Shown here one piece after another: positions 54,819 to 63,955 of a stretch of 64,000 nucleotides of DNA. The notes beneath the pieces were generated by a model. The model did no database searches. It saw only the letters and a program-made list of their open reading frames with translations, and had not been told where the DNA came from. Source of the stretch: Pseudomonas helvetica (GTDB lineage Bacteria > Pseudomonadota > Gammaproteobacteria > Pseudomonadales > Pseudomonadaceae); contig NZ_CP150917.1 of the NCBI RefSeq assembly GCF_039908645.1, positions 3,049,501 through 3,113,500 on the forward strand, given 5' to 3'. Within the stretch, counting starts at the first letter, position 1. Each line of letters begins with the position of its first letter. A program made the translations under genes and the position numbers.

Positions 54819-54950
54819 TCAACGACGGTAGTAGCCATCATGGTGATAGCGATGGTCGCCATGCCAGCCACCTCCGCATGGGAAACATACACAACCGCTC
54901 ATGGTCAGGATAATCAGCAGGGGAATCAGCAGTGTGATTCGACGGTACAT
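54819..54950 (-). CDS. Small Cys/His-rich lipoprotein (43 aa)
   Basis: ATG 54950 has GAGG about 9 nt upstream. A basic start and hydrophobic core lead to the lipobox LTMSGC (Cys 20). The mature part has Cys 20, 22 and 25, then GGGWHGDHRYHHDGYYRR with four His. A lipid-anchored peptide that may bind metal. Such short Gly/His/Tyr lipoproteins are common but uncharacterised in Pseudomonas. Confidence 0.65.
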   Translation of the reverse strand: MYRRITLLIPLLIILTMSGCVCFPCGGGWHGDHRYHHDGYYRR

Positions 54951-55107
54951 TTCTCAATCCTCATCGTTTGAACCGCATGCAGCCAAAATGCTTCATGGGC
55001 TGTAACATGAGACCCCGCTTGCAGCTGCTCATCCCCGAAGAAGCGTATGGGCTTGGCATGCATCACGATACAAACCGGATACATATCTTCAGGTTCAGGA
55101 ACCCGCA

Positions 55108-55296
55108 ATGACCCAGTCGCAACGTTTGAAATATTCGATTCTGATCTCCCTTGTCGTATTGGGGATCATGCTTGGTCTGTCGTACATGCAGAACGCCGGA
55201 ATGATCAGCGAGAAGCTGTTCCAGTACATCGCTATTGGCGTTGCGGTGATCGTCGTGGTGATCAATGGGGTGATGCGTCGCAAGGTCAAGCCTTAA
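55108..55296 (+). CDS. Small membrane protein (62 aa)
   Basis: Two hydrophobic helices (about 9-27, LISLVVLGIMLGLSYM, and 40-56, YIAIGVAVIVVVINGV) with a basic C-terminus VMRRKVKP. Starts MTQSQRLKYS. No enzyme motif; a small inner-membrane protein of unknown role. The RBS is not strong; AGGAA occurs about 8 nt upstream. Confidence 0.65.
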   Translation: MTQSQRLKYSILISLVVLGIMLGLSYMQNAGMISEKLFQYIAIGVAVIVVVINGVMRRKVKP

Positions 55297-55312
55297 GCGA
55301 CGCGGTAATGCG

Positions 55313-55690
55313 TTATTGATTGCCGTAGAGCACGGCTGCGGCTTGCGGATGCAGGCTGTAGCTCTTGTCTTCGTTCAAGACAATCAGGCCTTCACTGCAC
55401 AGTCGCTTCAACACTTCGCGAACGCTGAGAAAGGACAGGGGAATACCCAGGTCCAGCAAGTGGCTGTGCACCCCGCGTACTCCCTGCGGACGATCGTTTT
55501 CGGCGGCGGTCAGTAGCGCGTCGATCACTTTCAGGCGAATCAGGCTGGTTCGCAGGCCAAAGCTTTTGAGCAGCTGCCTGATGCGCTCGTTGTTGTGGCG
55601 TTCAGCGTTTTTGGTGAGCGCGCGAGCGTCCAGGTTCAGCGAACCGTTTGCCGCAGGGGTGCCATCCGTTGGCAGTTGCGAGTTGTACAT
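55313..55690 (-). CDS. Fur-like winged-helix regulatory protein
   Basis: 125 residues from ATG 55690 (AAGGAG 8 nt upstream; a longer reading from 55774 lacks one). After a ~35-residue N-terminal arm, NERIRQLLKSFGLRTSLIRL, VIDALLTA, VRGVHSHLLDLGIPLSFLSV and VREVLKRLCSEGLIVL form the winged-helix of the Fur family. The C-terminal metal/dimer domain is absent or very short, so it may not sense iron or zinc itself. Annotated in Pseudomonas as a Fe2+/Zn2+ uptake regulation protein, to my memory. Confidence 0.75.
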   Translation of the reverse strand: MYNSQLPTDGTPAANGSLNLDARALTKNAERHNNERIRQLLKSFGLRTSLIRLKVIDALLTAAENDRPQGVRGVHSHLLDLGIPLSFLSVREVLKRLCSEGLIVLNEDKSYSLHPQAAAVLYGNQ

Positions 55691-56046
55691 GCAAAAACTC
55701 CTTTTCAGAGCTTGATCAGTAAAAAAGTGATGGGTGCTCTCATTGATTAATGACGAATGAGCTGCGCAAATCATGAGGGCTCGGATGTAGAAAATTTGTC
55801 GGAACCACGTCAGTGCAAGGTGAGATGTGCTGTTTTGTCGGGGTCTGAACCATTAAACTTTTTTCATGTTGACTCGTTACTCGGCAAGGCACATTCACGT
55901 GCAGTCAGGCCAAATGAAGGCCGCGACCCTCATCAGGGTTGCGGCCTTCAGCGTTTTAAGCTCGTTGATGTTGTAAATGCCGCCAACGTGAAGCATGCCG
56001 GTGGCCGTGTCCGCGAGCATTACCCTTCACGTTTGATTCACGGGCA
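55691..56046. other. Intergenic region between Fur-like gene and toxin gene
   Basis: 356 nt. Upstream of the Fur-like gene it is A+T-rich and should hold its promoter. The only other structure is the long hairpin at 55916-55949. No gene seen. Confidence 0.5.
55916..55949 (-). terminator. Long hairpin after the large toxin gene
   Basis: GAAGGCCGCGACCCT and AGGGTTGCGGCCTTC form a 15-bp stem with one mismatch and a CATC loop, about 98 nt beyond the minus-strand stop. No T run, but the stem is strong. Confidence 0.6.
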
Positions 56047-59000
56047 TCAATTTTCGGCCAAAGGTACCGGGTCGAGTTGACGTCCCATTTCACAGACCAG
56101 ATGTGCGACAGAATCGGCATTGCGAAGGATGGTGTCGATCCGCCGATCCGCTGAAGCCCGGTCGCGAAACACTCGGCGGGCTTCGCTCAGATCGCTGGTG
56201 CCGGTGATGGTCTTGATCTGGTCACTCAGATGTTTGGCGGCAGGAATGTCATCGAGGTCCTGCCAGGTTTTCTGCGTGCTGTTCCAGTAGGCGAACAATT
56301 CATCGACGGGGGTGTGCATCGACAATGCCTCGCGCTGAAATTGCTCTTGATCCTGTTTCAACTGGCTGGCTTGAGTGGTGATCGTCGAGATCAGGTCGCT
56401 GAAGGGTCTTCTCGCTTCCAGGTACGCGATATCCAGCGTATTTGAAAACAGGTGCGAGAACTCATGGATAAGCGTTGCCGCCTGCGCATGGGCAACGACA
56501 TCAAAGGGCTCTGTCAGCACATGGTTGTAGTGGTGTAGATTTTGATCGAAGAACTTCTCTGTAAAGTGCACTTTCTGTTGCTGGTCATCGTCGAGTACAA
56601 AGGCAATCAAGCCGTCTTCGGGATAACGGTTTGAACCGACGACAAAACGCTTGCTGTCGAGCCTGTCCAGTGTCGGATCTACCAGTGCTTTGCACAGCGG
56701 AACGATGGTTGCCTTGATTTTATCCAGAATGGCTCTATCGATCGTCGGCACATCAAAGAACGCTTTGAGAAAACCATCCAGTCGTGTTCCGGATGTGGCC
56801 ACTTTCAATTGAGCCAGATTATGCAGGCTGTTAAATGCGTAGAACCGTGCCAGATCCAGCGACTGGACAATCATCCGGGCCCTTTCCGGGTAGAGCTGTC
56901 TGATGGCCTCCATGCCCTGGGCCTCAATGCTTATCTGCTTTCGCGCATCAAGGTCAGACTGGTACTTGTTGTGCAGTCGTGACATGGCTTTACCGAAATG
57001 AACGCTATGCAGGTCGGGATCCAGCACCCACTGCGTTCCCCTGTTCTGCAGATACGGGCCCTGGCGTTGATCATCGACGATGCGAGTCGCCACACCAAAC
57101 TTTTCGATTTGATACACCTTGCCGTCGACCGGGGCGTACTTGCGTCTGGTTGTCGAGTCACGGTAAGTGCCGTCGACAGCCTTGGTACCCGTTTTTTTCA
57201 ACTCGATGGCGCTGGCTTCAAAGGATTGCAGCACAGTGCGAGAAGGAGAGGTGAGATCGACCTTGGTAATCTCGGTGGCAACGAAAGGCTTTTCGACGAC
57301 AGGTCCGTTGTGCACAACCGGCTCAACGGTCGAAGCGCCAGGTTGATGCAACAACTGGCCCAGTGTCGCCATTTGTGACACCCCGTTGATAAAGGTCTTG
57401 AGCGCAGTCCTCCAATGATGGTCCTGTAGGGCCTCGGCCGACTGTTTGAATGACGTATAGCTTTCCCATAGAAGGCGCGGGAGCGCCAGTTTGCCTGGCA
57501 GAAACTCTATGCCGTACCTGACACCTTTGCTAAACAATGCCTTGAGCGCCTCCCAGTCGGACTGCCCGGCAGGTTGCGATTGACTGTCGAGCATGTGTGA
57601 CAGCAGCGTTTTGTTATCGATAAACAGTTGATGCAACAGATTTCCTTCGATAGGACTGGACGCGAGTCGGATATCAGACGTGCCGCTGCCGGCCAGCAAA
57701 TTTTTGTAGGTCGCCTGATGCGGGTCCGGCAGGCGTCTGATCAACAGATCCTGCAAAGCTCCCGGAAGGTTGATTGCGCTCAGGACGCTGGCTTCGTTTT
57801 CATACTCGGTGATCCCCAGATGCTTGTCGTATGGCGCGTACAGAATTTGTGGTCCGGCAGCGGGCTCTCCTATCAGGTAGAGCCCTAGTGTCTTGACGGC
57901 CGCGGCGCCTTCGGTCGCGATCAGCTCCAAGGGGCGCACGATTGCGGTGGCGCCCGTTACCGCTGCGCGTGCCAGGGCATCCGGCATGTCCAGAACTTGC
58001 TGAACCAAGCCGAAGCCGCGTTCGGAAAGTTTTCCCTGAAGCTTCAGCGTGTGGGCATGCAACAGCAGTTGCCAGGGCAGCTGCTTGATGAATCGAAGCA
58101 GTCGGGTCGCGACACCTGGCGCGTCGCTCGCCAATGTCTCCGAAAGAAATTGACGATAGGTCGCCTTGATGTCCAGCTGCAGCAAAAGCCTTTTGACTGC
58201 GCTGGCATCAAGGGCCGTCGGGAGCGTCTGGGCGATTTTCGAGGCAATGCTGAACCCGGTGTTTTGCAATGTATTGGTAGGGCTCAGCGCAAAATCGGTC
58301 AATGTTCGCGCAGGACCGGCCAGCGCCAGATTGGGCGTCACCCACAGTTGATCCGGATCGAGACTGGCTCCCGGAAATTGCCTGGTCATTAGCGCTTTCA
58401 GTTGTTCGCGGGCATAGTCCGTCAGCGGCTTGACATCATGCAGGTAGTCTTTTCCGCTCTCTATGCTGTGGCGTAATTGCTCCAGTATTTCCACGTGTCG
58501 CAGCACATCACTCTCGGGCGCCGCCCCGAGCCAGACGGGAAGTGATTGTTGCGTAACGATCCCCTCGGCAATCTGCATCGCACGCTGAAGGTTGAGCGGG
58601 GTGGGAGTCTGTTTGTGTTGCTCAAAATCAGCCCGTACCACCGAACTCGGCAACTCAAGTGAATGGGTATGCCTTCGGGCGTCCAGATACTGTTTGATGG
58701 CTGACTGTTGGCACTCCTGAAGCATATTTCTTTCAATCAATCGAAACGGCCCAAGCGTGTAGGTTCGGTGTGGGCGATATTGCGTGCGAGGGATATTTTC
58801 CAGGAGCAGCATTCGTTGCTCGTCATCCAGGAGGCGCCTGCCCAACTCGACCTTGACACTGGTGACGGAGCTGAAGGTTTCGAGCCCGCGCCCGGGCGTC
58901 CACAGGATCGCCCGACCGGAGTGTGACGGGTCAAGCCCGCCACGCTCGGTCAGCAAAAAGCAGTTGGCCAGCGGCAGCAGATCCGGCTCGTTCGAGCACT

Positions 59001-60876
59001 CAAGCGTCAACGACCAGGCATCTGGCCGAAACCCGTGCAGCGCTTGCCTTTGCCTTCGGGTCGGTTTGTCGGGGTTGAGTACGGTATCGATGATGGCCTT
59101 TTCGTCCGCATGGAGCGTCTTGGTGCTCACACGAAGTGCGGCCTCACCGCGGATTCCCACCGACATTGCATGGGCGAGATCGGTCTTGATGGTCTCCAGA
59201 AAAGTGCCTTGTTGTTCAACACTTCCCGAAGGTTGAGCGGCTGTTTTCACCTCAAGGGAGGATTGAACGCTGCGTATTGTTTTTAGCGACAGGGCGGCCT
59301 TGTCAGCCAATACGACCGAAGGGCGATTGTCGCCGGAAATCAGCGGGCGCGTGCTCCAGCGCTCCGTGATTGCTGTCGCCAGTAGCTGATTGTCGAGCAT
59401 GCCACGCACATCCAGCGCACGGTCGAACAAGGCCTGGACATCGATGACACCATCGCTGTGTCGGCAGGTGTCCAGTGCATCCGTGATGCTGTGTTGTTGC
59501 TTGGCGATGATGTCGTCGAGCATGTCGTGAAAGACCGGACCGAACATCGGTACTCCCGACACCTCAGGCTTGTCGAAGCCCAGAAACACGTCACGCTGTT
59601 GCCGTGTCAGCAAGCTGTATAGCTCGTCATCGTGTCCGGCCGACGTGACCATGGTTTGTATGATCGCTTTCAGGTCTGCGTAATCTTTCAGGACCTGCAA
59701 GCCATTGGACTGGGTATACAGATAAGCCGTGGAGTCGCTGTTCAGCATCATGGCGCCAGCAAGTTCGACGAAATGCTCGCGGTGTTCCCAGATGCGGATT
59801 TTTTCCGGTTTCAGGTCGCTGGCAGCATTGTTGCGTATAGCGCTTTCGCGGTCGAGGAGTGCGGTTAATGCCAGGCTTTGCTCAGGGCTGATGATTGCGC
59901 TCTGGCGCTTCAACAACAGATCCGTTCGGGCCTTGTCACTCATGGCTTGAGCAAAGAAGTCCCGGCGAGAAACACCTGTATGCACGTCTGTTGCCCAATA
60001 GACCTGCAGCAGACTTGCCAGCATGGGCATCAAACTCGCTGCAAGCTCCTTTGTGGCCTGCTCCCACTGATACTGATGTACCGGGTTAACGGGGGAGGAA
60101 GGCTGTAGAGGATTGGTGAACTCGCGAACCTGTCCCGAAGGCCATGTCTGATGCAGGTAAAAACGCAGTAGCGCATCACTCAGGGGCATGGAGTCCACCT
60201 GGTGTCGAGCGATGGCGGTGTTCGTCGTTCCAGCGGTCCGGCTTTCAACGAAAAAGCTGACATGGGTGGCGCTTTGATCGAGCTTGGGAAAGGACTTGCG
60301 CAGCGCGTTGTTGAGCAATTGATTGAGCATGGCCGTCAGTGTCGGTATTGCGCTCAGCTCCTGGAGCATGAGCTCGACATTTTTACGATGGCACTGTTTC
60401 AGAATGCGGGTCTGATCTTCGAATACCAGGCCGTCAATGACTTGGCCTGCCAAGGTGAATGCGTTGTTGGTACTTAGCGCATTGCGTCGGGAGATGGGGA
60501 GAAAGCACAACAGGTCCTTGCGCTCTGCAGCATTTTTCAGTTTGTCGTCCAGCGCCTTCAACAATGCTTGTCGGTCATCGAACTTTTGCAGCCCGCCATA
60601 GGGTGTGTAGAGGATGGCCTGTGTGCCGTTGGGCACCGGATGCATCACGAAGCTGCCCGCAAGGGGCTCGGCGTCTGCCCCAGCGGCCTTCAGCATGATG
60701 TTCTCGACGGTCATCGGCGATGTTTGCGTCGAACGAAGCGCGTGGGTCGCCAGTTCAACGCTACGCAGCCAGGACAGGTCCGCGAGTGTGAAACCCATGG
60801 CCCTGATGCGTGGGCTCAATATTCGGGTGTCGCGTAATGCTTCAGGAAAAAAGAGCGGTAACGAATCGTCAGTCAT
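56047..60876 (-). CDS. Giant dermonecrotic-toxin-like protein with C-terminal HExxH
   Basis: 1609 residues, no signal peptide. Resembles the Pseudomonas DUF6543 / dermonecrotic toxin-domain proteins. A motif of the type ILYTPYGGLQKF recurs four times, at about residues 88, 385 (YLYTQSNGLQVL), 657 (ILWTPGRGLETF) and 1011 (ILYAPYDKHLG). Near the C-terminus AATLIHEFSHLF contains HEFSH (1471-1475), a zinc-metalloprotease HExxH signature, preceded by YRDSTTRRKYAPVDGKVY-like strands. GAGG 8 nt before ATG 60876. Monocistronic, with no recognisable secretion or immunity gene next to it. Likely a host- or insect-directed effector; protease activity is inferred from the motif. Confidence 0.82.
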   Translation of the reverse strand: MTDDSLPLFFPEALRDTRILSPRIRAMGFTLADLSWLRSVELATHALRSTQTSPMTVENIMLKAAGADAEPLAGSFVMHPVPNGTQAILYTPYGGLQKFDDRQALLKALDDKLKNAAERKDLLCFLPISRRNALSTNNAFTLAGQVIDGLVFEDQTRILKQCHRKNVELMLQELSAIPTLTAMLNQLLNNALRKSFPKLDQSATHVSFFVESRTAGTTNTAIARHQVDSMPLSDALLRFYLHQTWPSGQVREFTNPLQPSSPVNPVHQYQWEQATKELAASLMPMLASLLQVYWATDVHTGVSRRDFFAQAMSDKARTDLLLKRQSAIISPEQSLALTALLDRESAIRNNAASDLKPEKIRIWEHREHFVELAGAMMLNSDSTAYLYTQSNGLQVLKDYADLKAIIQTMVTSAGHDDELYSLLTRQQRDVFLGFDKPEVSGVPMFGPVFHDMLDDIIAKQQHSITDALDTCRHSDGVIDVQALFDRALDVRGMLDNQLLATAITERWSTRPLISGDNRPSVVLADKAALSLKTIRSVQSSLEVKTAAQPSGSVEQQGTFLETIKTDLAHAMSVGIRGEAALRVSTKTLHADEKAIIDTVLNPDKPTRRQRQALHGFRPDAWSLTLECSNEPDLLPLANCFLLTERGGLDPSHSGRAILWTPGRGLETFSSVTSVKVELGRRLLDDEQRMLLLENIPRTQYRPHRTYTLGPFRLIERNMLQECQQSAIKQYLDARRHTHSLELPSSVVRADFEQHKQTPTPLNLQRAMQIAEGIVTQQSLPVWLGAAPESDVLRHVEILEQLRHSIESGKDYLHDVKPLTDYAREQLKALMTRQFPGASLDPDQLWVTPNLALAGPARTLTDFALSPTNTLQNTGFSIASKIAQTLPTALDASAVKRLLLQLDIKATYRQFLSETLASDAPGVATRLLRFIKQLPWQLLLHAHTLKLQGKLSERGFGLVQQVLDMPDALARAAVTGATAIVRPLELIATEGAAAVKTLGLYLIGEPAAGPQILYAPYDKHLGITEYENEASVLSAINLPGALQDLLIRRLPDPHQATYKNLLAGSGTSDIRLASSPIEGNLLHQLFIDNKTLLSHMLDSQSQPAGQSDWEALKALFSKGVRYGIEFLPGKLALPRLLWESYTSFKQSAEALQDHHWRTALKTFINGVSQMATLGQLLHQPGASTVEPVVHNGPVVEKPFVATEITKVDLTSPSRTVLQSFEASAIELKKTGTKAVDGTYRDSTTRRKYAPVDGKVYQIEKFGVATRIVDDQRQGPYLQNRGTQWVLDPDLHSVHFGKAMSRLHNKYQSDLDARKQISIEAQGMEAIRQLYPERARMIVQSLDLARFYAFNSLHNLAQLKVATSGTRLDGFLKAFFDVPTIDRAILDKIKATIVPLCKALVDPTLDRLDSKRFVVGSNRYPEDGLIAFVLDDDQQQKVHFTEKFFDQNLHHYNHVLTEPFDVVAHAQAATLIHEFSHLFSNTLDIAYLEARRPFSDLISTITTQASQLKQDQEQFQREALSMHTPVDELFAYWNSTQKTWQDLDDIPAAKHLSDQIKTITGTSDLSEARRVFRDRASADRRIDTILRNADSVAHLVCEMGRQLDPVPLAEN

Positions 60877-61128
60877 TGTTTTTGCCTCAGCTGAAGCGAC
60901 GGTTCTACGTCGCGGGAAGAAAGCCCAAGGCTAGAGTCGTGGCAGTGTCAAACGGTGGTAGATAGTTAGTGCATGCGCGGCGCCTGCGTCGTTGATGATC
61001 AGGCCCGTTGCAGGTCTCGGCGTCGTTGAACGACGAAGGTTGACAGAGGGCTCGCAAAACGGTGTTTAATCAGCCCGTAAGGTCCCCATACGCTGTTGCC
61101 CCCTCCAATAAAAAACCTGGAGCTTCAG

Positions 61129-62169
61129 ATGTCTGTGCCACACGATCATGCCGTCAATGCAGTCTCGCAACACTTGTCGTACGAAGAGTTGGTTGGCCTA
61201 CTGGAATCGATATTTCTAAGGCATGGCACAAGCCCCGAGGTTGCCCGGGTGCTGGCGCAAAACTGTGCGGGCGCCGAACGCGATGGTGCCCACAGCCATG
61301 GCGTGTTCCGGATGCCCGGCTATGTCTCGACGCTGAACAGCGGTTGGGTCAATGGCAAGGCCGTTCCAGTGGTCGAGGATGTGGCCTCGGGTTTTGTCCG
61401 GGTGGATGCCGGCAACGGCTTCGCCCAACCGGCGTTGGCTGCAGGCCGCGAACTGTTGGTGGCGAAAGCCCGCAGCGCCGGTATCGCGGTCATGGCGATC
61501 CGCAACTCCCATCATTTCGCTGCACTTTGGCCAGACGTCGAACCCTTTGCCTATGAAGGTCTGGTGGCGCTGAGCGTGGTCAACAGCATGACCTGCGTGG
61601 TGCCGCACGGTGCTGATCGCCCGCTGTTTGGCACCAACCCGATTGCGTTCGCGGCACCCCGTGCGGGTGCAGACCCGATCGTGTTCGACCTGGCCACCAG
61701 CGCCATCGCCCATGGCGACGTGCAGATCGCTGCGCGCAAGGGCGAGCGTCTGCCACCCGGCATGGGTGTCGACAGCCTGGGCCAGCCAACGCAGGACCCG
61801 AAAGCCATCCTGGAGGGCGGCGCATTGCTGCCGTTTGGCGGGCACAAGGGGTCGGCGTTGTCGATGATGGTCGAACTGCTGGCGGCGGCGTTGACCGGTG
61901 GCAACTTCTCGTTCGAGTTCGACTGGTCGAATCATCCCGGGGCGAAAACCCCGTGGACCGGCCAGTTACTGATTGTGATCGACCCGAGCAAAGCCGCCGG
62001 GCAGAACTTCGCCGAACGCAGTGAAGAACTGGTCAGGCAGATGCATGCTGTGGGGCTGCGGCGTTTGCCGGGTGACCGCCGTCACCGCGAGCGGGCCAAG
62101 TCACAAACCGAAGGCATCGCGCTCGATGCGCAAACCCTGGCGCAATTGCACGAACTGGCGGGCAATTGA
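61129..62169 (+). CDS. dpkA: Delta1-piperideine/pyrroline-2-carboxylate reductase
   Basis: 346 residues from ATG 61129 (TGGAG 6 nt upstream). Member of the Ldh (malate/lactate/ureidoglycolate) oxidoreductase family; RDGAHSHGVFRMPGYVSTL, AIRNSHHFAALWPDVEPFA and GGALLPFGGHKGSALSMMVE match DpkA of P. syringae and P. putida closely by memory. DpkA reduces cyclic imino acids to L-pipecolate or L-proline with NADPH and takes part in D-lysine and D-proline catabolism. No catabolic partner genes adjoin. Confidence 0.88.
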   Translation: MSVPHDHAVNAVSQHLSYEELVGLLESIFLRHGTSPEVARVLAQNCAGAERDGAHSHGVFRMPGYVSTLNSGWVNGKAVPVVEDVASGFVRVDAGNGFAQPALAAGRELLVAKARSAGIAVMAIRNSHHFAALWPDVEPFAYEGLVALSVVNSMTCVVPHGADRPLFGTNPIAFAAPRAGADPIVFDLATSAIAHGDVQIAARKGERLPPGMGVDSLGQPTQDPKAILEGGALLPFGGHKGSALSMMVELLAAALTGGNFSFEFDWSNHPGAKTPWTGQLLIVIDPSKAAGQNFAERSEELVRQMHAVGLRRLPGDRRHRERAKSQTEGIALDAQTLAQLHELAGN

Positions 62170-62207
62170 TGTAGAAAGGCGAGCCCATCGACGCATGCGG
62201 GATCGCC

Positions 62208-62265
62208 AAGATCGCAGCCTGCGGCAGCTCCTACAGGGGTTGCGTGCACCGTAGGCTGTGATCTT
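62208..62265. repeat. REP-like inverted repeat after dpkA
   Basis: AAGATCGCAGCCTGCGG and CCGTAGGCTGTGATCTT form a 17-bp stem with two mismatches around ~24 nt. The arm is the same GATCGCAGCC type as the repeat at 19354. Ends in TTTT, so it may terminate dpkA. Confidence 0.65.
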
Positions 62266-62280
62266 TTAGAGCATGTTTGT

Positions 62281-62598
62281 TCAGCGCCGACCCAGCAGCA
62301 ATCCCACCACCAGACCGAACCCGGCCGAGATCGCAACGGTTTGCCAAGGGTGACCGCCAATGTAGGTTTCGGTCGCCTCGACCACCGGCCGGGTCCGCTC
62401 ACGCACGCTGGAGACGGAATCGCGTGCCTGGCGCAGTTTCAGCGCGACTTGTTCGCGCAGGTTTTCAGCTTCCTCTCCGACCAGCGAGGCACTGCTTTTG
62501 AGCAGCTTCTCCGATTCTTCGATCAACGCTTGCAGCTCGCTGAAGACCTGATCCTTGATTTGCTCATCGTTTGCTTGCACCGGGGTTTTTCGGGCCAT
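62281..62598 (-). CDS. DUF883 (ElaB/YqjD-type) membrane protein
   Basis: 105 residues from ATG 62598 (AAGGAG 8 nt upstream); longer readings lack an RBS. A helical N-terminal part (QIKDQVFSELQALIEESEKL) is followed by RERTRPVVEATETYIGGHPW and one C-terminal helix AISAGFGLVVGLLLGRR, the pattern of ElaB/YqjD proteins, which are tail-anchored and can bind ribosomes in stationary phase in E. coli. Role here not known. Confidence 0.88.
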   Translation of the reverse strand: MARKTPVQANDEQIKDQVFSELQALIEESEKLLKSSASLVGEEAENLREQVALKLRQARDSVSSVRERTRPVVEATETYIGGHPWQTVAISAGFGLVVGLLLGRR

Positions 62599-62763
62599 CA
62601 GGTGACTCCTTGCTGGTTTTGGGACAGTGATCAATGGAGTGTAGGCGCGGCGGAAAAGTTGCAGGCTTTTTGCCCTGAAACTCAACGCCAATGGAAAATC
62701 TGCCTCCGGAGATTTCCACCTACAGTGTAAGATGTTGCCAATTTTATGCAGCAGGTAACTCCC

Positions 62764-63015
62764 ATGAGCTTCAATCTGGCCGACAAGCCCCTTGCCGAGC
62801 GCGCTGCGCTTGAAGATGAAAAGTCCCGTCTGTTCGATCTCTGGCAGAGCAACCTGGGTAAATCCAAAGGTGAAGCGGCACGCTTGTTCGGCGAGCGCTC
62901 CAAGCGTAAAGGCAAATGGGCCGAGTGGGTGCGCTCCGAACTGGACGCCATGTCACCGCCGGAATACGCGAACATGGTCCGCAGCGAAGTCAATCGCTTG
63001 ATGGCTGCCAAGTAG
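62764..63015 (+). CDS. Small conserved unknown protein (83 aa)
   Basis: Start ATG 62764 (MSFNLADKPLAERAALED). Charged, helical, no membrane segment: SRLFDLWQSNLGKSKGEAAR, FGERSKRKGKWAEWVRSEL, SPPEYANMVRSEVNRLM. Rich in Arg/Lys and Glu, like a soluble helical bundle. I know it only as a conserved Pseudomonas hypothetical protein. Divergent from the DUF883 gene with 165 nt between. Confidence 0.75.
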   Translation: MSFNLADKPLAERAALEDEKSRLFDLWQSNLGKSKGEAARLFGERSKRKGKWAEWVRSELDAMSPPEYANMVRSEVNRLMAAK

Positions 63016-63031
63016 GAACCTGCGACAGCTC

Positions 63032-63955
63032 CTACACGGGCGGTGTTTGTAGGAAGCTGGCGACGATTGCTTCGCGGACCTTCAGCAACAGCGGATCCAG
63101 CTGGCTGTTGGTCCGCCAGCCCAGTTCAATCGGATAGCGCGGCAGTGCCAGCGGGCAGGGCAGCACTGTCAACCCGCTGACTGCGGCGATGCTCTGCGCC
63201 GCATGGGCGGGGATCGTCGCCACGGCCTGGCTGCCCTTGAGCAGGAACGGCAATGCAGCAAAATGCGTGGTTGATGCGCACACCCTCCGACTCAATCCCA
63301 GCCCCGCCAACCCCTCATCGGTAATGCCGATAAACCCTCCAGACGACACCAGAATGTGCTCGCGAGCGACAAACTCGTCGAGTGTGATTTCCTGTTGCCC
63401 GTCGATCAGGCTGTCGGGGTCAACCAGGCACTGATAGCCGCCTTCACCCAGCACCTGACGGCTGAGCAAGCGCTCGGCAAAACCGCCGGCGGTGATCGCC
63501 AGGTCAACGCTGCGCTCCATCAAGGCCTGAGCCACGATCTGGCTGTGGGTCTGGCGAAAGATCAGCCGCAGCTTTGGCGCGCGCTGGGCGATTTCCTTGA
63601 TCAATCGCCGACCGTAGGCAATCTCGAAATCATCCGATAAACCGACAATCACCGAACGACCTTCGTACTGGCTGGCGGCCGGATCGACCATTGCCAGGCT
63701 TTGTCGGCATTTGTTCAGCGCATCGCTGATGACCGGTTTCAATTGATTGGCGCGCAATGTCGGTGCCAGGCCGCGACCGGTGCGTACGAACAGTTGATCG
63801 GCGTATACATCACGCAGCCGACGCAATGCTGCACTGACCGCGGATTGCGTGACGCCCAGGCGCAACGCGGCGCGGCTGGCGCTGGACTCGTCGTGCAGCG
63901 CTTCGAAGACTTTGAGCAAGTTGAGGTCGATGTCGGCGATATTCATTTGGCTCAT
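63032..63955 (-). CDS. LysR family transcriptional regulator
   Basis: 307 residues. HTH LLKVFEALHDESSASRAALR, then TQSAVSAALRRLRDVYADQLF, typical of the NodD/YafC-like subgroup that lacks extra domains; effector-binding domain with DLAITAGGF and GSQAVATIPAHAA. ATG 63955 and 63946 are both possible; neither has a strong site. Target unknown, but it lies at the window edge and a divergent gene may follow. Confidence 0.9.
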   Translation of the reverse strand: MSQMNIADIDLNLLKVFEALHDESSASRAALRLGVTQSAVSAALRRLRDVYADQLFVRTGRGLAPTLRANQLKPVISDALNKCRQSLAMVDPAASQYEGRSVIVGLSDDFEIAYGRRLIKEIAQRAPKLRLIFRQTHSQIVAQALMERSVDLAITAGGFAERLLSRQVLGEGGYQCLVDPDSLIDGQQEITLDEFVAREHILVSSGGFIGITDEGLAGLGLSRRVCASTTHFAALPFLLKGSQAVATIPAHAAQSIAAVSGLTVLPCPLALPRYPIELGWRTNSQLDPLLLKVREAIVASFLQTPPV

